A stretch of DNA of 64,000 nt from Membranihabitans marinus (GTDB lineage Bacteria; Bacteroidota; Bacteroidia; Chitinophagales; Saprospiraceae). Where the stretch lies: NCBI RefSeq assembly GCF_021729155.1, contig NZ_JAJQYA010000005.1, positions 124,001 to 188,000 of the forward strand. The letters are read 5' to 3'. Positions 1-9,109 of the stretch are shown in pieces; the first letter of the stretch is position 1; every line of letters begins with the position of its first letter. The translations under genes were made by a program, and so were the position numbers. The notes under the pieces are model-generated. The model worked only from the letters and a program-made list of their open reading frames with translations. It did no database searches and was not told the origin of the DNA.

Positions 1-127
1 ATAAGATGAAAAGTAAATTATGAAAAATCCATTCCAATGTTGGGCTAGAGGCTGATGTCTTAGCCATTAATGGGACGATGGACAGGATACAGATCAAGCT
101 CGTTATATTGATTTTTTTATTTTTCAT
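1..127 (-). CDS. ccoP: CcoP, cbb3 oxidase diheme subunit (5' end only)
   Basis: Only the first 42 codons lie in the window; the gene runs off its left edge. The ATG at 127 overlaps the TGA of ccoQ (ATGA), a coupled arrangement usual in cco operons. The visible N-terminus MKNKKINITSLICILSIVPL is a hydrophobic signal or anchor segment, followed by a second hydrophobic stretch starting near residue 32 (WIFHNLLFIL). This fits the Bacteroidota form of CcoP, whose N-terminal membrane helices precede two c-type heme domains that would lie outside the window. The assignment rests on gene order plus the membrane N-terminus, because no CxxCH motif is reached. Confidence 0.7.
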   Translation of the reverse strand, partial: MKNKKINITSLICILSIVPLMAKTSASSPTLEWIFHNLLFIL

Positions 128-312
128 GAAATTTGGTTTTTGAAGTCAATAGTATCGTCCTCTAAAGGAAGATGTGTCATGTGTTCAAGGTGATTGGCGT
201 CTTTTCTAAAAACCAAGACGAGGGCGGTAACGAATACAAAGAAAAAAGTAAGTAGGGAGGTCACCGCCATCCAATTTATTTGACCTGCTTGTTCCAGGAT
301 ATATTTATACAT
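124..312 (-). CDS. ccoQ: CcoQ/FixQ-like small subunit of cbb3 oxidase
   Basis: This 62-residue single-pass membrane protein sits between ccoNO (11 nt upstream) and ccoP (4-nt overlap). Residues about 17-36 form one transmembrane helix (SLLTFFFVFVTALVLVFRKD), followed by a short charged tail with the MTHLPLEDD stretch. The same helix-then-MxxLPLDD pattern is typical of CcoQ. In known systems CcoQ is not catalytic and helps stabilise the assembled oxidase. Size, topology and position all agree; sequence similarity is otherwise weak, as is normal for CcoQ. Confidence 0.85.
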   Translation of the reverse strand: MYKYILEQAGQINWMAVTSLLTFFFVFVTALVLVFRKDANHLEHMTHLPLEDDTIDFKNQIS

Positions 313-323
313 GATGTTTAGAT

Positions 324-2453
324 TTAATTGTTTAATTCGGGGTTGGCATCTGTACCTAATCGCTGCAGATAGGCGATGACGGCTATGATTTCTTTATTCT
401 CTAAATTTTCTTGTTCTATACCGTCTTGACGCAGTACTTCAGTGATTTCTCTTGCTTGTTTTTGTAAATCTTCCACGGCATGGTTTTCATAATTTTTGCC
501 GTAAGGAGTATTTAACATTTTAAGTACTTTGATTTTTGCCGATGTGTAATCGGTATTCAAATCAGTCGTGTGTAACCATTCATAAGATGGCATGATAGAA
601 CCAGGAGAAGTCGAAGTGGGATCCAACATATGATTGTAGTGCCAACTGTGAGAATATTTTTTACCCAATCTGTGCAAGTCTGGCCCTGTTCGCTTAGATC
701 CCCAAAGGAAGGGACGATCATAGATGAATTCTCCAGATTTTGAGAAACCTCCAGCATATCGCTCTGTCTCAGATCGAAGAGGTCTTACCATTTGAGAGTG
801 ACAGGTATTACAACCTTCTCGAATGTATATATCTCTACCCTCCAATTCCAGCGGGGTGTATGGCTTAACGGAAGCTATTTTCGGAACATTGTTGTCAATG
901 AGAAGCATAGGGAATATTTCAACCAATCCTCCTATAAGGACGACTACTGTGGCTCCAATAAGGAGTTGGATGGGTTTTCGTTCAATCCATTTATGCCAGT
1001 ATTCTCCTTTTTGTCTTTTGTGTTTTACTCTGCTGGGTACGGTGACTACAGTGTCTGATGCTTTACCATTGCGAGCAGTAATCCACAAATTATAGACCAT
1101 GATGAATACACCGATTAGATAAATCAATCCACCCAATGCCCGCAATCGATACATAGGAAGGATTTGAGTAACTGTTTCTAAGAAGTTTCCATAGGTTAAA
1201 AAACCACTAGGGTCAAAACTCTTCCACATCATACTCTGAGTCCAACCCGCCCAGTACAAGGGAATAGTGTAAAACATAGTACCTAAGGTAGACAACCAAA
1301 AATGTACGTTGGCCAAAGATTTAGAGTGGAGCTTGGTCTGGTAGAGTTTGGGAATTAACCAGTATAATATACCAAAGGTCAACATCCCATTCCAGCCCAA
1401 AGTACCCACGTGAACATGGGCTATCGTCCAGTCTGTGTAATGACTTATGGCGTTGATACTCTTAATAGACAATAGGGGTCCCTCTAAGGTAGCCATCCCA
1501 TAGGCCGAAATAGCAACCACCATAAATTTTAAAATGGGATCGGTTCTCACTCTATCCCATGCTCCTCGCAGTGTCAATAGTCCATTGAGCATACCACCCC
1601 ATGACGGAGCAATCAACATAATACTAAAGGCCGTCCCCAGAGATTGGGCCCAATCTGGTAATGAGGTATATAACAAGTGGTGAGGACCGGCCCATATGTA
1701 TATAAAAATCAAACCCCAAAAATGGATAATAGAGAGTTTGTAACTATACACAGGTCTATTGGCTGCCTTGGGTAAGAAATAATACATCAAACCCAAATAA
1801 GGAGTGGTAAGAAAAAATGCAACGGCATTGTGTCCATACCACCATTGGATGAGGGCATCTTGTACACCGGCGAATACCGGAATACTCTTATAGAGGGATA
1901 TCGGAATCTGGATATTGTTGAAAATATGCAATACGGTTACCGTCACCCATGTGGCTATATAAAACCAAATGGCTACATAAAGGTGATTTTCTCTTCGTTT
2001 GAGAATGGTTCCAAACATATTGACCCCAAACGCCACCCATACCACAGCAATGGCGATGTCGATGGGCCATTCCAGTTCCGCGTATTCGTGACTACTGGTC
2101 AAACCCAAGGGCAATGTAATGGCTGCGGCCAAAATAATGGCCTGCCATCCCCAAAAATTGAGCTTGGATAAAAATGGACTCCACATTCTCGCCTTTACCA
2201 AGCGTTGCAATGAATAATAGACGCCCATAAAAATTCCATTACCCACAAATGCAAATATGGCTGCATTGGTATGCAGAGGTCTGATTCGACCAAAGGTGAT
2301 GTATCTGTTAAAATTGAGATTGGGCCATATCAATTCGAGAGCGGCATATAGGCCTACCGTCATCGCAATGGCTCCCCAAACTAAGGTAGCTATGGCAAAT
2401 TGTCGGACAATTTTGTCATCATAACTAAACGTGTCAAGCTTCGGCATATTCAT
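324..2453 (-). CDS. ccoNO: cbb3-type cytochrome c oxidase, fused CcoN-CcoO
   Basis: This 709-residue fusion of catalytic subunit I and monoheme subunit II reduces O2 to water at high affinity and pumps protons in the inner membrane. The CcoN part (about 1-465) is polytopic and carries the heme and CuB histidines: H61 in PLHTNAAIF, H208 in WYGHNAV, the GPHHLLY pair at 258-259 and AHVHVG at 346-348. A new helix at about 497-518 starts CcoO, which has one c-type heme site, CNTCH at 548-552. The N/O fusion is common in Bacteroidota. Its ATG shares bases with the ccoS stop (TAATG), so translation is probably coupled. Complete, with no missing ligand seen. Confidence 0.97.
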   Translation of the reverse strand: MNMPKLDTFSYDDKIVRQFAIATLVWGAIAMTVGLYAALELIWPNLNFNRYITFGRIRPLHTNAAIFAFVGNGIFMGVYYSLQRLVKARMWSPFLSKLNFWGWQAIILAAAITLPLGLTSSHEYAELEWPIDIAIAVVWVAFGVNMFGTILKRRENHLYVAIWFYIATWVTVTVLHIFNNIQIPISLYKSIPVFAGVQDALIQWWYGHNAVAFFLTTPYLGLMYYFLPKAANRPVYSYKLSIIHFWGLIFIYIWAGPHHLLYTSLPDWAQSLGTAFSIMLIAPSWGGMLNGLLTLRGAWDRVRTDPILKFMVVAISAYGMATLEGPLLSIKSINAISHYTDWTIAHVHVGTLGWNGMLTFGILYWLIPKLYQTKLHSKSLANVHFWLSTLGTMFYTIPLYWAGWTQSMMWKSFDPSGFLTYGNFLETVTQILPMYRLRALGGLIYLIGVFIMVYNLWITARNGKASDTVVTVPSRVKHKRQKGEYWHKWIERKPIQLLIGATVVVLIGGLVEIFPMLLIDNNVPKIASVKPYTPLELEGRDIYIREGCNTCHSQMVRPLRSETERYAGGFSKSGEFIYDRPFLWGSKRTGPDLHRLGKKYSHSWHYNHMLDPTSTSPGSIMPSYEWLHTTDLNTDYTSAKIKVLKMLNTPYGKNYENHAVEDLQKQAREITEVLRQDGIEQENLENKEIIAVIAYLQRLGTDANPELNN

Positions 2454-2617
2454 TATTTATTAATTTTGGAGTTTGTTTCTTCATCGTCAAATAACATTCT
2501 TATAGATGGAGTGTAGTCGTCGTCGTATTGACCCGATCGAACAGCCCAAAAAAAGCCAATTAAAAATCCTATGGCCAGAATTAAACTAATGGCGATAAGC
2601 AGAATGATTATTTGCAT
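2453..2617 (-). CDS. ccoS: CcoS, cbb3 oxidase assembly protein
   Basis: This 54-residue protein has one transmembrane helix at the N-terminus (MQIIILLIAISLILAIGFLI) and the hallmark CcoS tail: a W-V-aromatic exit, the GQYDD acidic patch, then TPSIRMLFDDE. CcoS is needed to insert heme b and copper into the oxidase. The ATG at 2617 is preferred over an in-frame ATG at 2701, because the upstream 28 residues are not hydrophobic, would extend the gene into the end of ccoI, and do not occur in the family. The stop overlaps the ccoNO start by one base. Confidence 0.88.
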   Translation of the reverse strand: MQIIILLIAISLILAIGFLIGFFWAVRSGQYDDDYTPSIRMLFDDEETNSKINK

Positions 2618-2675
2618 GGTTGTTGAAATTTGAGTGTAAATTATAACATAACCCAATGCTGTACTATGACCTGTG

Positions 2676-5090
2676 TCAACGGTTGGAATGACTATGGTCA
2701 TTTCGGTTTTTTGGAAATATTATTTGAGTTAAAATATTAATAGAAAAAAATCCATATACTACTATGGTAATACTGCTTAGAGGCATTAAAACAGCTGCAA
2801 AAAGTGGAGATAATAGGCCTTTGAGTGCAAAATATAGGCCAATCCCATTGTACAAGGCCGCGATGACAAATCCACCATATAATATCCGTCTCGTCCATTG
2901 GGCATATTCCAATAGTTGCGGGAGTAATATTAATGCTTCGTCATTGACTACAATATCTGCCGCCGGAGTGAAATTGTTTTGACGATGATTTACGACTACT
3001 CCGACATTGCTCTGTTTGAGTGCGCCAGAGTCGTTGAGCCCATCGCCTACCATCATGGGGCTATATCCTTGTTGGATCAAATTATCTATATGTCTTAATT
3101 TGTCCTGGGGGGATTGATTGTACAAGGGTTTTTCACATTTAGCAAACCATTGGTCAATCTCAGGATGAGGAATCGGATCCCCACTGGTCATTCCGAGTAT
3201 ATATGAAGTCTTGAGGTTTTCGATGATGTTTTTCATTTCACCTTTTAATTTTTGTTCAAAGCTGAAATAACCCAATATGTCTCCGTTGAACTCAATATAG
3301 CTCCTAGAGATGGAGGTTTGTGAAGTATGGCCCAGAATAAACTTTTCCGAACCCAATCGCCAAAAATTATTATCCATTGTTCCCTGAATACCCTGTCCTG
3401 GAAACTCTGAGAAGTTGTTGACTTCTACCTCATCACCTGATTTTAAAAATTCAACAATGGCTTGACTCAATGGATGGGCGGACAGCCGACATAGTGAGGT
3501 TATCTGGTTCTTAGTCTGGTCATCGAGACTTATACCAGAAAATGTGACTTGCATTTTACTGTGGTCGGTCAAGGTTCCGGTTTTGTCAAATACTATATTG
3601 TCTATTTCTTGTAACCGGAATAAGGTGTCGGTATTTTTTAAAAATATATTCCATTTGGACAACTGTCTGATGCCATTTCCATAGATAAATGGAATAGACA
3701 GAGCCAGTACACAGGGGCAGGCGATGATGAGTACCGATGTCAGTACGTTAAAAGCCATGCCAATATCAATGGGCAACCAGTAAAAAAATCCTATAACAGC
3801 TATTCCAATAATGATGAAAACAAAATATTTACTGATAAAGTCTATGATGGATTTTTCTTTTATATCCTTGCTTTTTTGAAATACATCGTCGTTCCACAAT
3901 TGGGTCAATCGGCTTTGAGCTACAGGATGGATGACTTCGGCCTCAACAAAACCACCGACGATCTTGCCACCAGCAAAAATATTTTGGTGGATGGTTGTCG
4001 ACTGGAGTTTGGATTCTCCAGTTACAAAGCTATAATCGATTCGACCGTTTCCCGCCAGTAATTTACTGTCGCAGGGTAAGATTTCTTCATTTCGTACTCT
4101 AATAATATCTCCAGATTTTAACTGATCTATTGCAGTAAAATCCCATCCATCAGCTTCTTTTCTAAGTACAGAGATCGGAAAAAATGAAGTGTAGTCTCTA
4201 TCAAAAGCAATATTGGAATAGGTTTTTTCTTGAAACCACTTGCCAATGAGTAATAAAAACACAAAGCCGGCAAAACTATCGAGGTAACCTTCGCCTATTC
4301 CTGATAGTATTTCAAAAACACTTCTGCTGAATAGAGTAATCATGCCTATGGCTATGGGTAAGTCGATGCCTATATTGCGTTTTAGTAAGAACTGTTTGGC
4401 GGCCAAAAGATAATCTTTGCCGGCGTATAATAAAACGGGGAGGGCGAGTAGTATTTTTAAATATCCAAAGGTGGTAAACATAGGCTGATGTGGACTGGAC
4501 ATATATTCTGGAAAACTCAGTAGCATGATATTCCCAAAACAAAATCCAGCCAGTCCAATTTTATAGTTGTTAGATTTTGAAAAACGTTTTTTTTCTTCTT
4601 TGGAATTATTTAAATTGAATTCTGGGCCATACCCTATCTGTTGAAGGAGATTGGCTAAGGAAAACAAATCTATTTTGTTGATATCAAATACTATTGTACA
4701 CTCTTTTTTTAGATAGTTGACCTTGCTCGACAATATCCCATCATCAAATCGGAATAGGCGCTCAAGAATCCATATGCAGGCAGAACAATGAATCTGCGGC
4801 AGCTCTAGAATAATGGTGGCAATATTGTCCGTCTGAAAATCGATGAGTTGCCTGGCTATGGCTGTATTCTTTAGAAAGTCATAATTAGTATTCTGTTTGG
4901 CTTGTACCGCTTGACCTGGAAACTGATCATAGAAAGAAGTCAAATTGTTGTCGGCCAGTATTTGATATACGGTTTTGCAACCGTGACAACAAAATGACAA
5001 TTCGTCCAATTGTATCTCAGTATTGTTACATGGTTCTCCACAATGATAGCAAGCGGTCTTGCTGATGGTATGCGGCGTATTGTTGTTCAT
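2676..5090 (-). CDS. ccoI: CcoI/FixI copper-transporting P1B-type ATPase
   Basis: This heavy-metal P-type ATPase of about 804 residues supplies copper for CuB of the adjacent oxidase. It has a Cys-rich N-terminal domain (CYHCGEPC and CCHGC, residues 14-38) typical of the FixI branch, then a heavy-metal-associated domain with CSAC at 102-105. Also present are the TGES actuator motif (357-360), the CPC ion-binding motif in helix 6 (458-460), DKTGT with the phosphorylated Asp502, SAHPL in the nucleotide domain and GDGLND. The ATG at 5090 is chosen because upstream codons to 5168 are basic and unlike the family. The gene lies 58 nt upstream of ccoS, the usual Bacteroidota order. Confidence 0.94.
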   Translation of the reverse strand: MNNNTPHTISKTACYHCGEPCNNTEIQLDELSFCCHGCKTVYQILADNNLTSFYDQFPGQAVQAKQNTNYDFLKNTAIARQLIDFQTDNIATIILELPQIHCSACIWILERLFRFDDGILSSKVNYLKKECTIVFDINKIDLFSLANLLQQIGYGPEFNLNNSKEEKKRFSKSNNYKIGLAGFCFGNIMLLSFPEYMSSPHQPMFTTFGYLKILLALPVLLYAGKDYLLAAKQFLLKRNIGIDLPIAIGMITLFSRSVFEILSGIGEGYLDSFAGFVFLLLIGKWFQEKTYSNIAFDRDYTSFFPISVLRKEADGWDFTAIDQLKSGDIIRVRNEEILPCDSKLLAGNGRIDYSFVTGESKLQSTTIHQNIFAGGKIVGGFVEAEVIHPVAQSRLTQLWNDDVFQKSKDIKEKSIIDFISKYFVFIIIGIAVIGFFYWLPIDIGMAFNVLTSVLIIACPCVLALSIPFIYGNGIRQLSKWNIFLKNTDTLFRLQEIDNIVFDKTGTLTDHSKMQVTFSGISLDDQTKNQITSLCRLSAHPLSQAIVEFLKSGDEVEVNNFSEFPGQGIQGTMDNNFWRLGSEKFILGHTSQTSISRSYIEFNGDILGYFSFEQKLKGEMKNIIENLKTSYILGMTSGDPIPHPEIDQWFAKCEKPLYNQSPQDKLRHIDNLIQQGYSPMMVGDGLNDSGALKQSNVGVVVNHRQNNFTPAADIVVNDEALILLPQLLEYAQWTRRILYGGFVIAALYNGIGLYFALKGLLSPLFAAVLMPLSSITIVVYGFFSINILTQIIFPKNRNDHSHSNR

Positions 5091-5358
5091 GTATGACTTT
5101 GAGGTTCTATGGAAATAAAAAATGCAGGTGGTATTACTCCTTTTTCTGTAATACAAAGGTCTTTTCAAATCGTGATAAGTCCAATGATGTATGTCATCGT
5201 ACTAGATGATATTACAACATTGAAGGAGGATAGATTAACGCATTAACAAGAGAGTCGAAGGATAATGGATGGGACCATATTGTTAATAGATATGAGAAAA
5301 TGAAAACAGCTTATGAAAGATTTACATTAATATAGATATGGTCAATCATAGTTTTCAT

Positions 5359-5366
5359 TATATTTG
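5359..5366 (+). promoter_or_regulatory. Bacteroidota-type -7 element
   Basis: TATATTTG matches the TAnnTTTG -7 consensus of the Bacteroidota housekeeping sigma factor, 38 nt before the ATG of the lipoprotein gene at 5405. No convincing -33 TTTG is seen at the usual distance, so this is a half-supported call. Confidence 0.45.
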
Positions 5367-5404
5367 CAACATTGTTGTATTTACATGTAAAACAAAACTT
5401 AAAT

Positions 5405-5962
5405 ATGATTCAGATTTTGAGATTATTACCGGTTATGATTATTGGGTTATTATTTGTGAGTTGTGAAAAGGACGATCCAATTATACCGAATGAAGAAGAG
5501 TTAATCACCACTGTTGTGTATACCCTAGTATCGGATTCTGCGCCAACGGTTACCTTCGAATTCAAGGATTTGGATGGAGATGGAGGGAATGCCCCCATGA
5601 TTACCAGTGGAATTTTACAAGCAAACACTGAGTATACAGGGAGTTTGACCTTGTCGAATGATTCTGAGGATCCATCAGAAGATATTACTTCTGAAATAAC
5701 TGAGGAAGATGATGAACATCAATTCTTTTTTGCTGTTGATGGAGGATTGGATCTAAGTATTGACTACGATGACCAAGATGGTGATGGAAACCCTATAGGG
5801 CTAAAGACTAAAGCAACTACTGGTCAGGCTGGAACGGGTAATCTTACGGTGACCTTGCGTCATGAACCGACTAAGTCGGCCGATGGAGTATCTGATGGGT
5901 TGATTGCCAATGCTGGTGGAGAGACCGACATAGAGGTGACTTTTATTGTGACCATTGAATAG
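5405..5962 (+). CDS. Surface-type lipoprotein partner of TonB receptor
   Basis: The gene encodes about 185 residues with a lipoprotein signal ending in VSC, followed by acidic residues (EKDDPIIPNEEE), a pattern associated with surface export in Bacteroidota. The body is beta-rich and acidic with Asp-Gly-Asp stretches (DLDGDGGNAP, DYDDQDGDG) and ends with RHEP, NAGGETD and VTF. I recognise this from memory as the lipoprotein often found just before a TonB-dependent receptor in Flavobacteriia, sometimes named type 1 periplasmic binding fold protein; its function is not established. ATG 5405 is preferred over an in-frame TTG at 5372. The stop is 3 nt before the receptor ATG, so the two are co-transcribed. 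It probably captures or presents the receptor's substrate. Confidence 0.75.
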   Translation: MIQILRLLPVMIIGLLFVSCEKDDPIIPNEEELITTVVYTLVSDSAPTVTFEFKDLDGDGGNAPMITSGILQANTEYTGSLTLSNDSEDPSEDITSEITEEDDEHQFFFAVDGGLDLSIDYDDQDGDGNPIGLKTKATTGQAGTGNLTVTLRHEPTKSADGVSDGLIANAGGETDIEVTFIVTIE

Positions 5963-5965
5963 TTG

Positions 5966-8281
5966 ATGACAAAAAAAATATTAATATTGGTTTTAGGATT
6001 GGCTCTCTGGCATGTTGAACTAGTGGGCCAATCTTGTTTGTATAGGTTGACGGGACAAGTGGTAGATCAAGCAAGTCGTCAGCCATTAGAATTTGCTACC
6101 ATAATGGTAATGGACGAAGATTTGGGTGAGGTTACAGGGCAAGATGGTCGTTTTGAAATCAATAATCTCTGTAGTAGTCATTCTTATCGACTCCAAGTAA
6201 GTCACATAGGTTGTGAACCACAGCTGGTAGAAGTTCTCTTGCACTCAGATACAACTATCGTCATTGAGATGGAACACACGTCTTATAAATTAGAAGACGT
6301 GGTGGTTCAGGGGAAGTCCAATGATTATTCTACTGAGATAGGGTCCAATATTCAAAAGGAAGATATTGTGCATTCATCCAATGAAAATCTTTCAGACTTG
6401 CTCTCGACCATTGAAGGGGTAAGTGTGCTCAAGAGTGGATCTGGGATATCAAAACCCATCGTTCACGGATTGTTTGGGAATAGGATAGGGATATTGAACA
6501 ATGGCATTCCGCAAGCTGGCCAGCAGTGGGGCAATGATCATGCACCGGAAATTGACGCTTTTTCAGCCGACGAATTGACTGTGGTCAAAGGAAGTAGTGC
6601 TCTTGCTTATGCTGGGACCTCTTTGGGCAGTGTAGTCAAAGTCAATATGTCGAAGATATCTCAAAGAGAAGGCATACATGGTCAATTGAATTATATTTTT
6701 CAAACCAATGGTCTCGGTCATACAGGCAACATTGAGATAGAGGAATACAAACCTCAATTGGCATGGAGATTGAAATCGACGATTAAACATATAGGTGATC
6801 GCAAGAGTCCAGATTATTATTTGACCAATACTGGGCAGAGGGAGAAAAATTTATCTCTCCAATTGGAAAAAACCATGTTCGATCACTGGCAATCGACTTT
6901 ATATTATAGTTTGTTCTCTACAGAAACAGGTATTCTGAGAGGTGCACATGTGGGTAATTTAACGGATTTGGAGTCAGCTATTGGTCGATCTGAGCCGTAT
7001 TTTACATCAGATGAATTTTCTTATTCCATCGCTCCTCCAAGGCAAGAAGTAGTTCACCATTTGTTGAAATGGCAGAATAAATATTTTTTAAAGGACAATA
7101 GATGGTTGGAGGTGAACTACGGTGGACAGATCAATTCTAGGAAAGAGTTTGATGTTAGAAGGAGTGGTCGGTCTGAATTCCCAGCTATGAGGATGAAGTT
7201 GTGGTCACACTATTTCGAGCAACTGTATCATCAACCTATATGGAAGGATGGAGAACTCAAGATAGGGTTGCAAGAAATGATGTTGGACAATACCAATCAC
7301 CCCGAAACGGGGATTTTGCCCTTAATTCCCGATTATCGATCCTATTCTGGTGCTGGTTATGCCTTGATTGAGAAAAGTATAAATCAATGGTTTTTTGATT
7401 TTGGCAGTCGATGGTCGGTTAAGAAGATGGATGTGCAAGCGATTTCTAGAACATTGCCACGAGAGATTGAATATTTTGATCACTTTTTCCTACAGTCGGC
7501 TTTTTCAGTCGGCGGAAGATATCATTGGATGGATGGACAGGAGAGTAAACTCAATTTAGGGTTTATGAAACGGCCCCCAGAAGTCAATGAATTGTATAGT
7601 TTTGGCCTTCATCAAGGGGTGAGTGGAATTGAAATGGGAGATCCCAATCTATCCATGGAAGAGTCGTGGAAAGCGACCCTTGGTCATCGATGGCAACAAT
7701 CGTCCTCATGGTCCATCAATGTAGTGGGGTATTCCCAATGGGTTAAAAATTTTATCTATCTCCAACCCTTAAATGAATATGAGTTGACTATTCGCGGTGC
7801 TTTTCCCGTGTTTGAATACAGTCAAACCAATGCTCATATTTATGGACTGGATGCCGATGCATCATGGCATCTCAATACCTATCACACTGTGGCTCTAACG
7901 GCTTCTATTGTCCGAGGAGATGATATCCAAAACGGTAATAGTTTGGTATATATTCCCGCAGATAATTTAACTGCGACTTATCGTTACCAGCTGGCCGATC
8001 ATCGTCGATGGCAGAAGTCTTACATTGAGATCAAAGGCCAATACGTTTTTGAACAAAATCGATTAGATCTTGACCAAGATTATTTGCCGCCTCCTCCTGG
8101 CTATTTTTTGATGGGATTGGAATTGGGAAGCAATTTAGTTATAGGTGGACAACGGTTTAATATTCATTTAGATATTCAAAATTTGACCAATACCAAATAT
8201 CGAGATTATCTCAATAGACAGCGATATTATGCCGATGAAGTGGGAATCAATGCCAATCTGTCATTGCAGTATTCTTTTTAG
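5966..8281 (+). CDS. TonB-dependent outer membrane receptor
   Basis: This 771-residue receptor has a signal peptide (to about residue 22), an N-terminal carboxypeptidase-regulatory-like beta-sandwich (about 28-110, GQVVDQASRQPLEFATIMV), a plug domain (about 130-230, with the VVKGSSALAYAGTSLGSVV segment) and a C-terminal 22-strand-type barrel ending in an aromatic residue (LQYSF). It imports a scarce ligand across the outer membrane using TonB energy. The substrate is not shown by the sequence. The upstream lipoprotein and the convergent Fur-family gene suggest a metal, perhaps zinc, or a metal chelate. The ATG at 5966 is chosen over TTG 5963. The 3' end overlaps the fur-like gene by 4 nt, tail to tail. 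Confidence 0.9.
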   Translation: MTKKILILVLGLALWHVELVGQSCLYRLTGQVVDQASRQPLEFATIMVMDEDLGEVTGQDGRFEINNLCSSHSYRLQVSHIGCEPQLVEVLLHSDTTIVIEMEHTSYKLEDVVVQGKSNDYSTEIGSNIQKEDIVHSSNENLSDLLSTIEGVSVLKSGSGISKPIVHGLFGNRIGILNNGIPQAGQQWGNDHAPEIDAFSADELTVVKGSSALAYAGTSLGSVVKVNMSKISQREGIHGQLNYIFQTNGLGHTGNIEIEEYKPQLAWRLKSTIKHIGDRKSPDYYLTNTGQREKNLSLQLEKTMFDHWQSTLYYSLFSTETGILRGAHVGNLTDLESAIGRSEPYFTSDEFSYSIAPPRQEVVHHLLKWQNKYFLKDNRWLEVNYGGQINSRKEFDVRRSGRSEFPAMRMKLWSHYFEQLYHQPIWKDGELKIGLQEMMLDNTNHPETGILPLIPDYRSYSGAGYALIEKSINQWFFDFGSRWSVKKMDVQAISRTLPREIEYFDHFFLQSAFSVGGRYHWMDGQESKLNLGFMKRPPEVNELYSFGLHQGVSGIEMGDPNLSMEESWKATLGHRWQQSSSWSINVVGYSQWVKNFIYLQPLNEYELTIRGAFPVFEYSQTNAHIYGLDADASWHLNTYHTVALTASIVRGDDIQNGNSLVYIPADNLTATYRYQLADHRRWQKSYIEIKGQYVFEQNRLDLDQDYLPPPPGYFLMGLELGSNLVIGGQRFNIHLDIQNLTNTKYRDYLNRQRYYADEVGINANLSLQYSF

Positions 8282-8706
8282 GATTTTTGACACAGGTTAC
8301 ATAGACCTTCTAGAATAATGTGAGATTCATTGATTTGAAATCCCTCTGGTAGTCGATATTCACTATCGTAGTATCCTTCCACACAGACAGTTTTGTCACA
8401 GGATGTACAGTGAAAGTGAGCGTGATTGTCCTGATGAGCATGACCACTACAACCTTCTTCACAAAGTGCGTATTTGGTAGCACCTGTAGCATCTACGGTT
8501 TGATGGATAAGCCCTACATCTTCAAAGGTTTTTAAGGTTCTATAGAGAGTTACACGGTCGGGATTTTGCAATTCGTTTTCCAATTCTCTACTCGATACTG
8601 CCTTGCCTTTGTGTTGTAGCATATAGGTTAAAACAGCCTTGCGAAAAGGTGTTTTTCGAAGATGTGTATTGCTCAGTCGAGAGTCTATAGCGGTATTGAT
8701 ATCCAT
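8278..8706 (-). CDS. Fur-family metalloregulator (Zur-like)
   Basis: This 142-residue repressor has a winged-helix N-terminal half (about 15-80, with VTLYRTLKTFEDVGLI as the recognition region). The metal-binding dimerisation half has a His-rich stretch (HAHQDNHAHFHC), the structural CTSC and a second CNLC near the C-terminus. Two CxxC pairs are the structural zinc site of Fur, Zur and PerR proteins. Which metal it senses cannot be read from the sequence. Its convergent placement against a TonB receptor with a 4-nt overlap suggests it controls that receptor, giving a Zur or Fur role by context. Confidence 0.9.
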   Translation of the reverse strand: MDINTAIDSRLSNTHLRKTPFRKAVLTYMLQHKGKAVSSRELENELQNPDRVTLYRTLKTFEDVGLIHQTVDATGATKYALCEEGCSGHAHQDNHAHFHCTSCDKTVCVEGYYDSEYRLPEGFQINESHIILEGLCNLCQKS

Positions 8707-9041
8707 AATAATCGCTCTTCTTTAATATATCACAATTTTAAAGCGAAATGGTTTAGAGAACCATCATAGATGTCGCCTTATAAATAATGATGACTATTTC
8801 GTATAATAATTGTAAAGGTAGTGAAAATGAAAGGAAAAAATTAATATTGAGATTACCTTATATTCTTATACCTCGCTGTACAATATTGGTTGGTAGGAAG
8901 GATATGAAAATGGGAAAAGAAAATTACTATGTATTATAAATGTATTTCGTATTAACAGCTGGCGCTGATGTGACCACTTCAATGATGTTCTAAGTAGATA
9001 GTGAGTCAATAGAAATCTCTCTATGGTTTTGGAAGGCCGTA
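8707..9041. other. Intergenic stretch, no gene seen
   Basis: AT-rich spacer upstream of the fur-like gene and beyond the terminator of the outer membrane protein gene. I see no ORF, RNA fold or convincing Fur box. The fur-like gene's promoter must lie in its left part, but no perfect TAnnTTTG was found on the minus strand. Confidence 0.5.
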
Positions 9042-9097
9042 CCTAAGAAAATATACGAGGACTCATCCAATGATTCATCCTCGTATCTATATTTAGG
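9042..9097 (-). terminator. Hairpin terminator of the outer membrane protein gene
   Basis: Arms at 9042-9061 and 9078-9097 are near-perfect reverse complements (ATACGAGGA pairs with TCCTCGTAT in the core, extended by TATA- and CCTAA-rich flanks). The hairpin lies 12 nt past the stop of the minus-strand gene ending at 9110. There is no long U tract, so it may instead be a 3' stabilising stem. Confidence 0.65.
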
Positions 9098-9109
9098 TTA
9101 AAAAGTAGA

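Noticed and set aside
2618-2701. Longer ccoS start at 2701
   Set aside because: It would add 28 residues absent from the CcoS family and overlap the ccoI stop; the ATG at 2617 starts directly at the membrane helix.
5091-5168. Longer ccoI start at 5168
   Set aside because: The extra 26 residues are basic and aromatic, and precede the Cys-rich domain that normally begins near the N-terminus.
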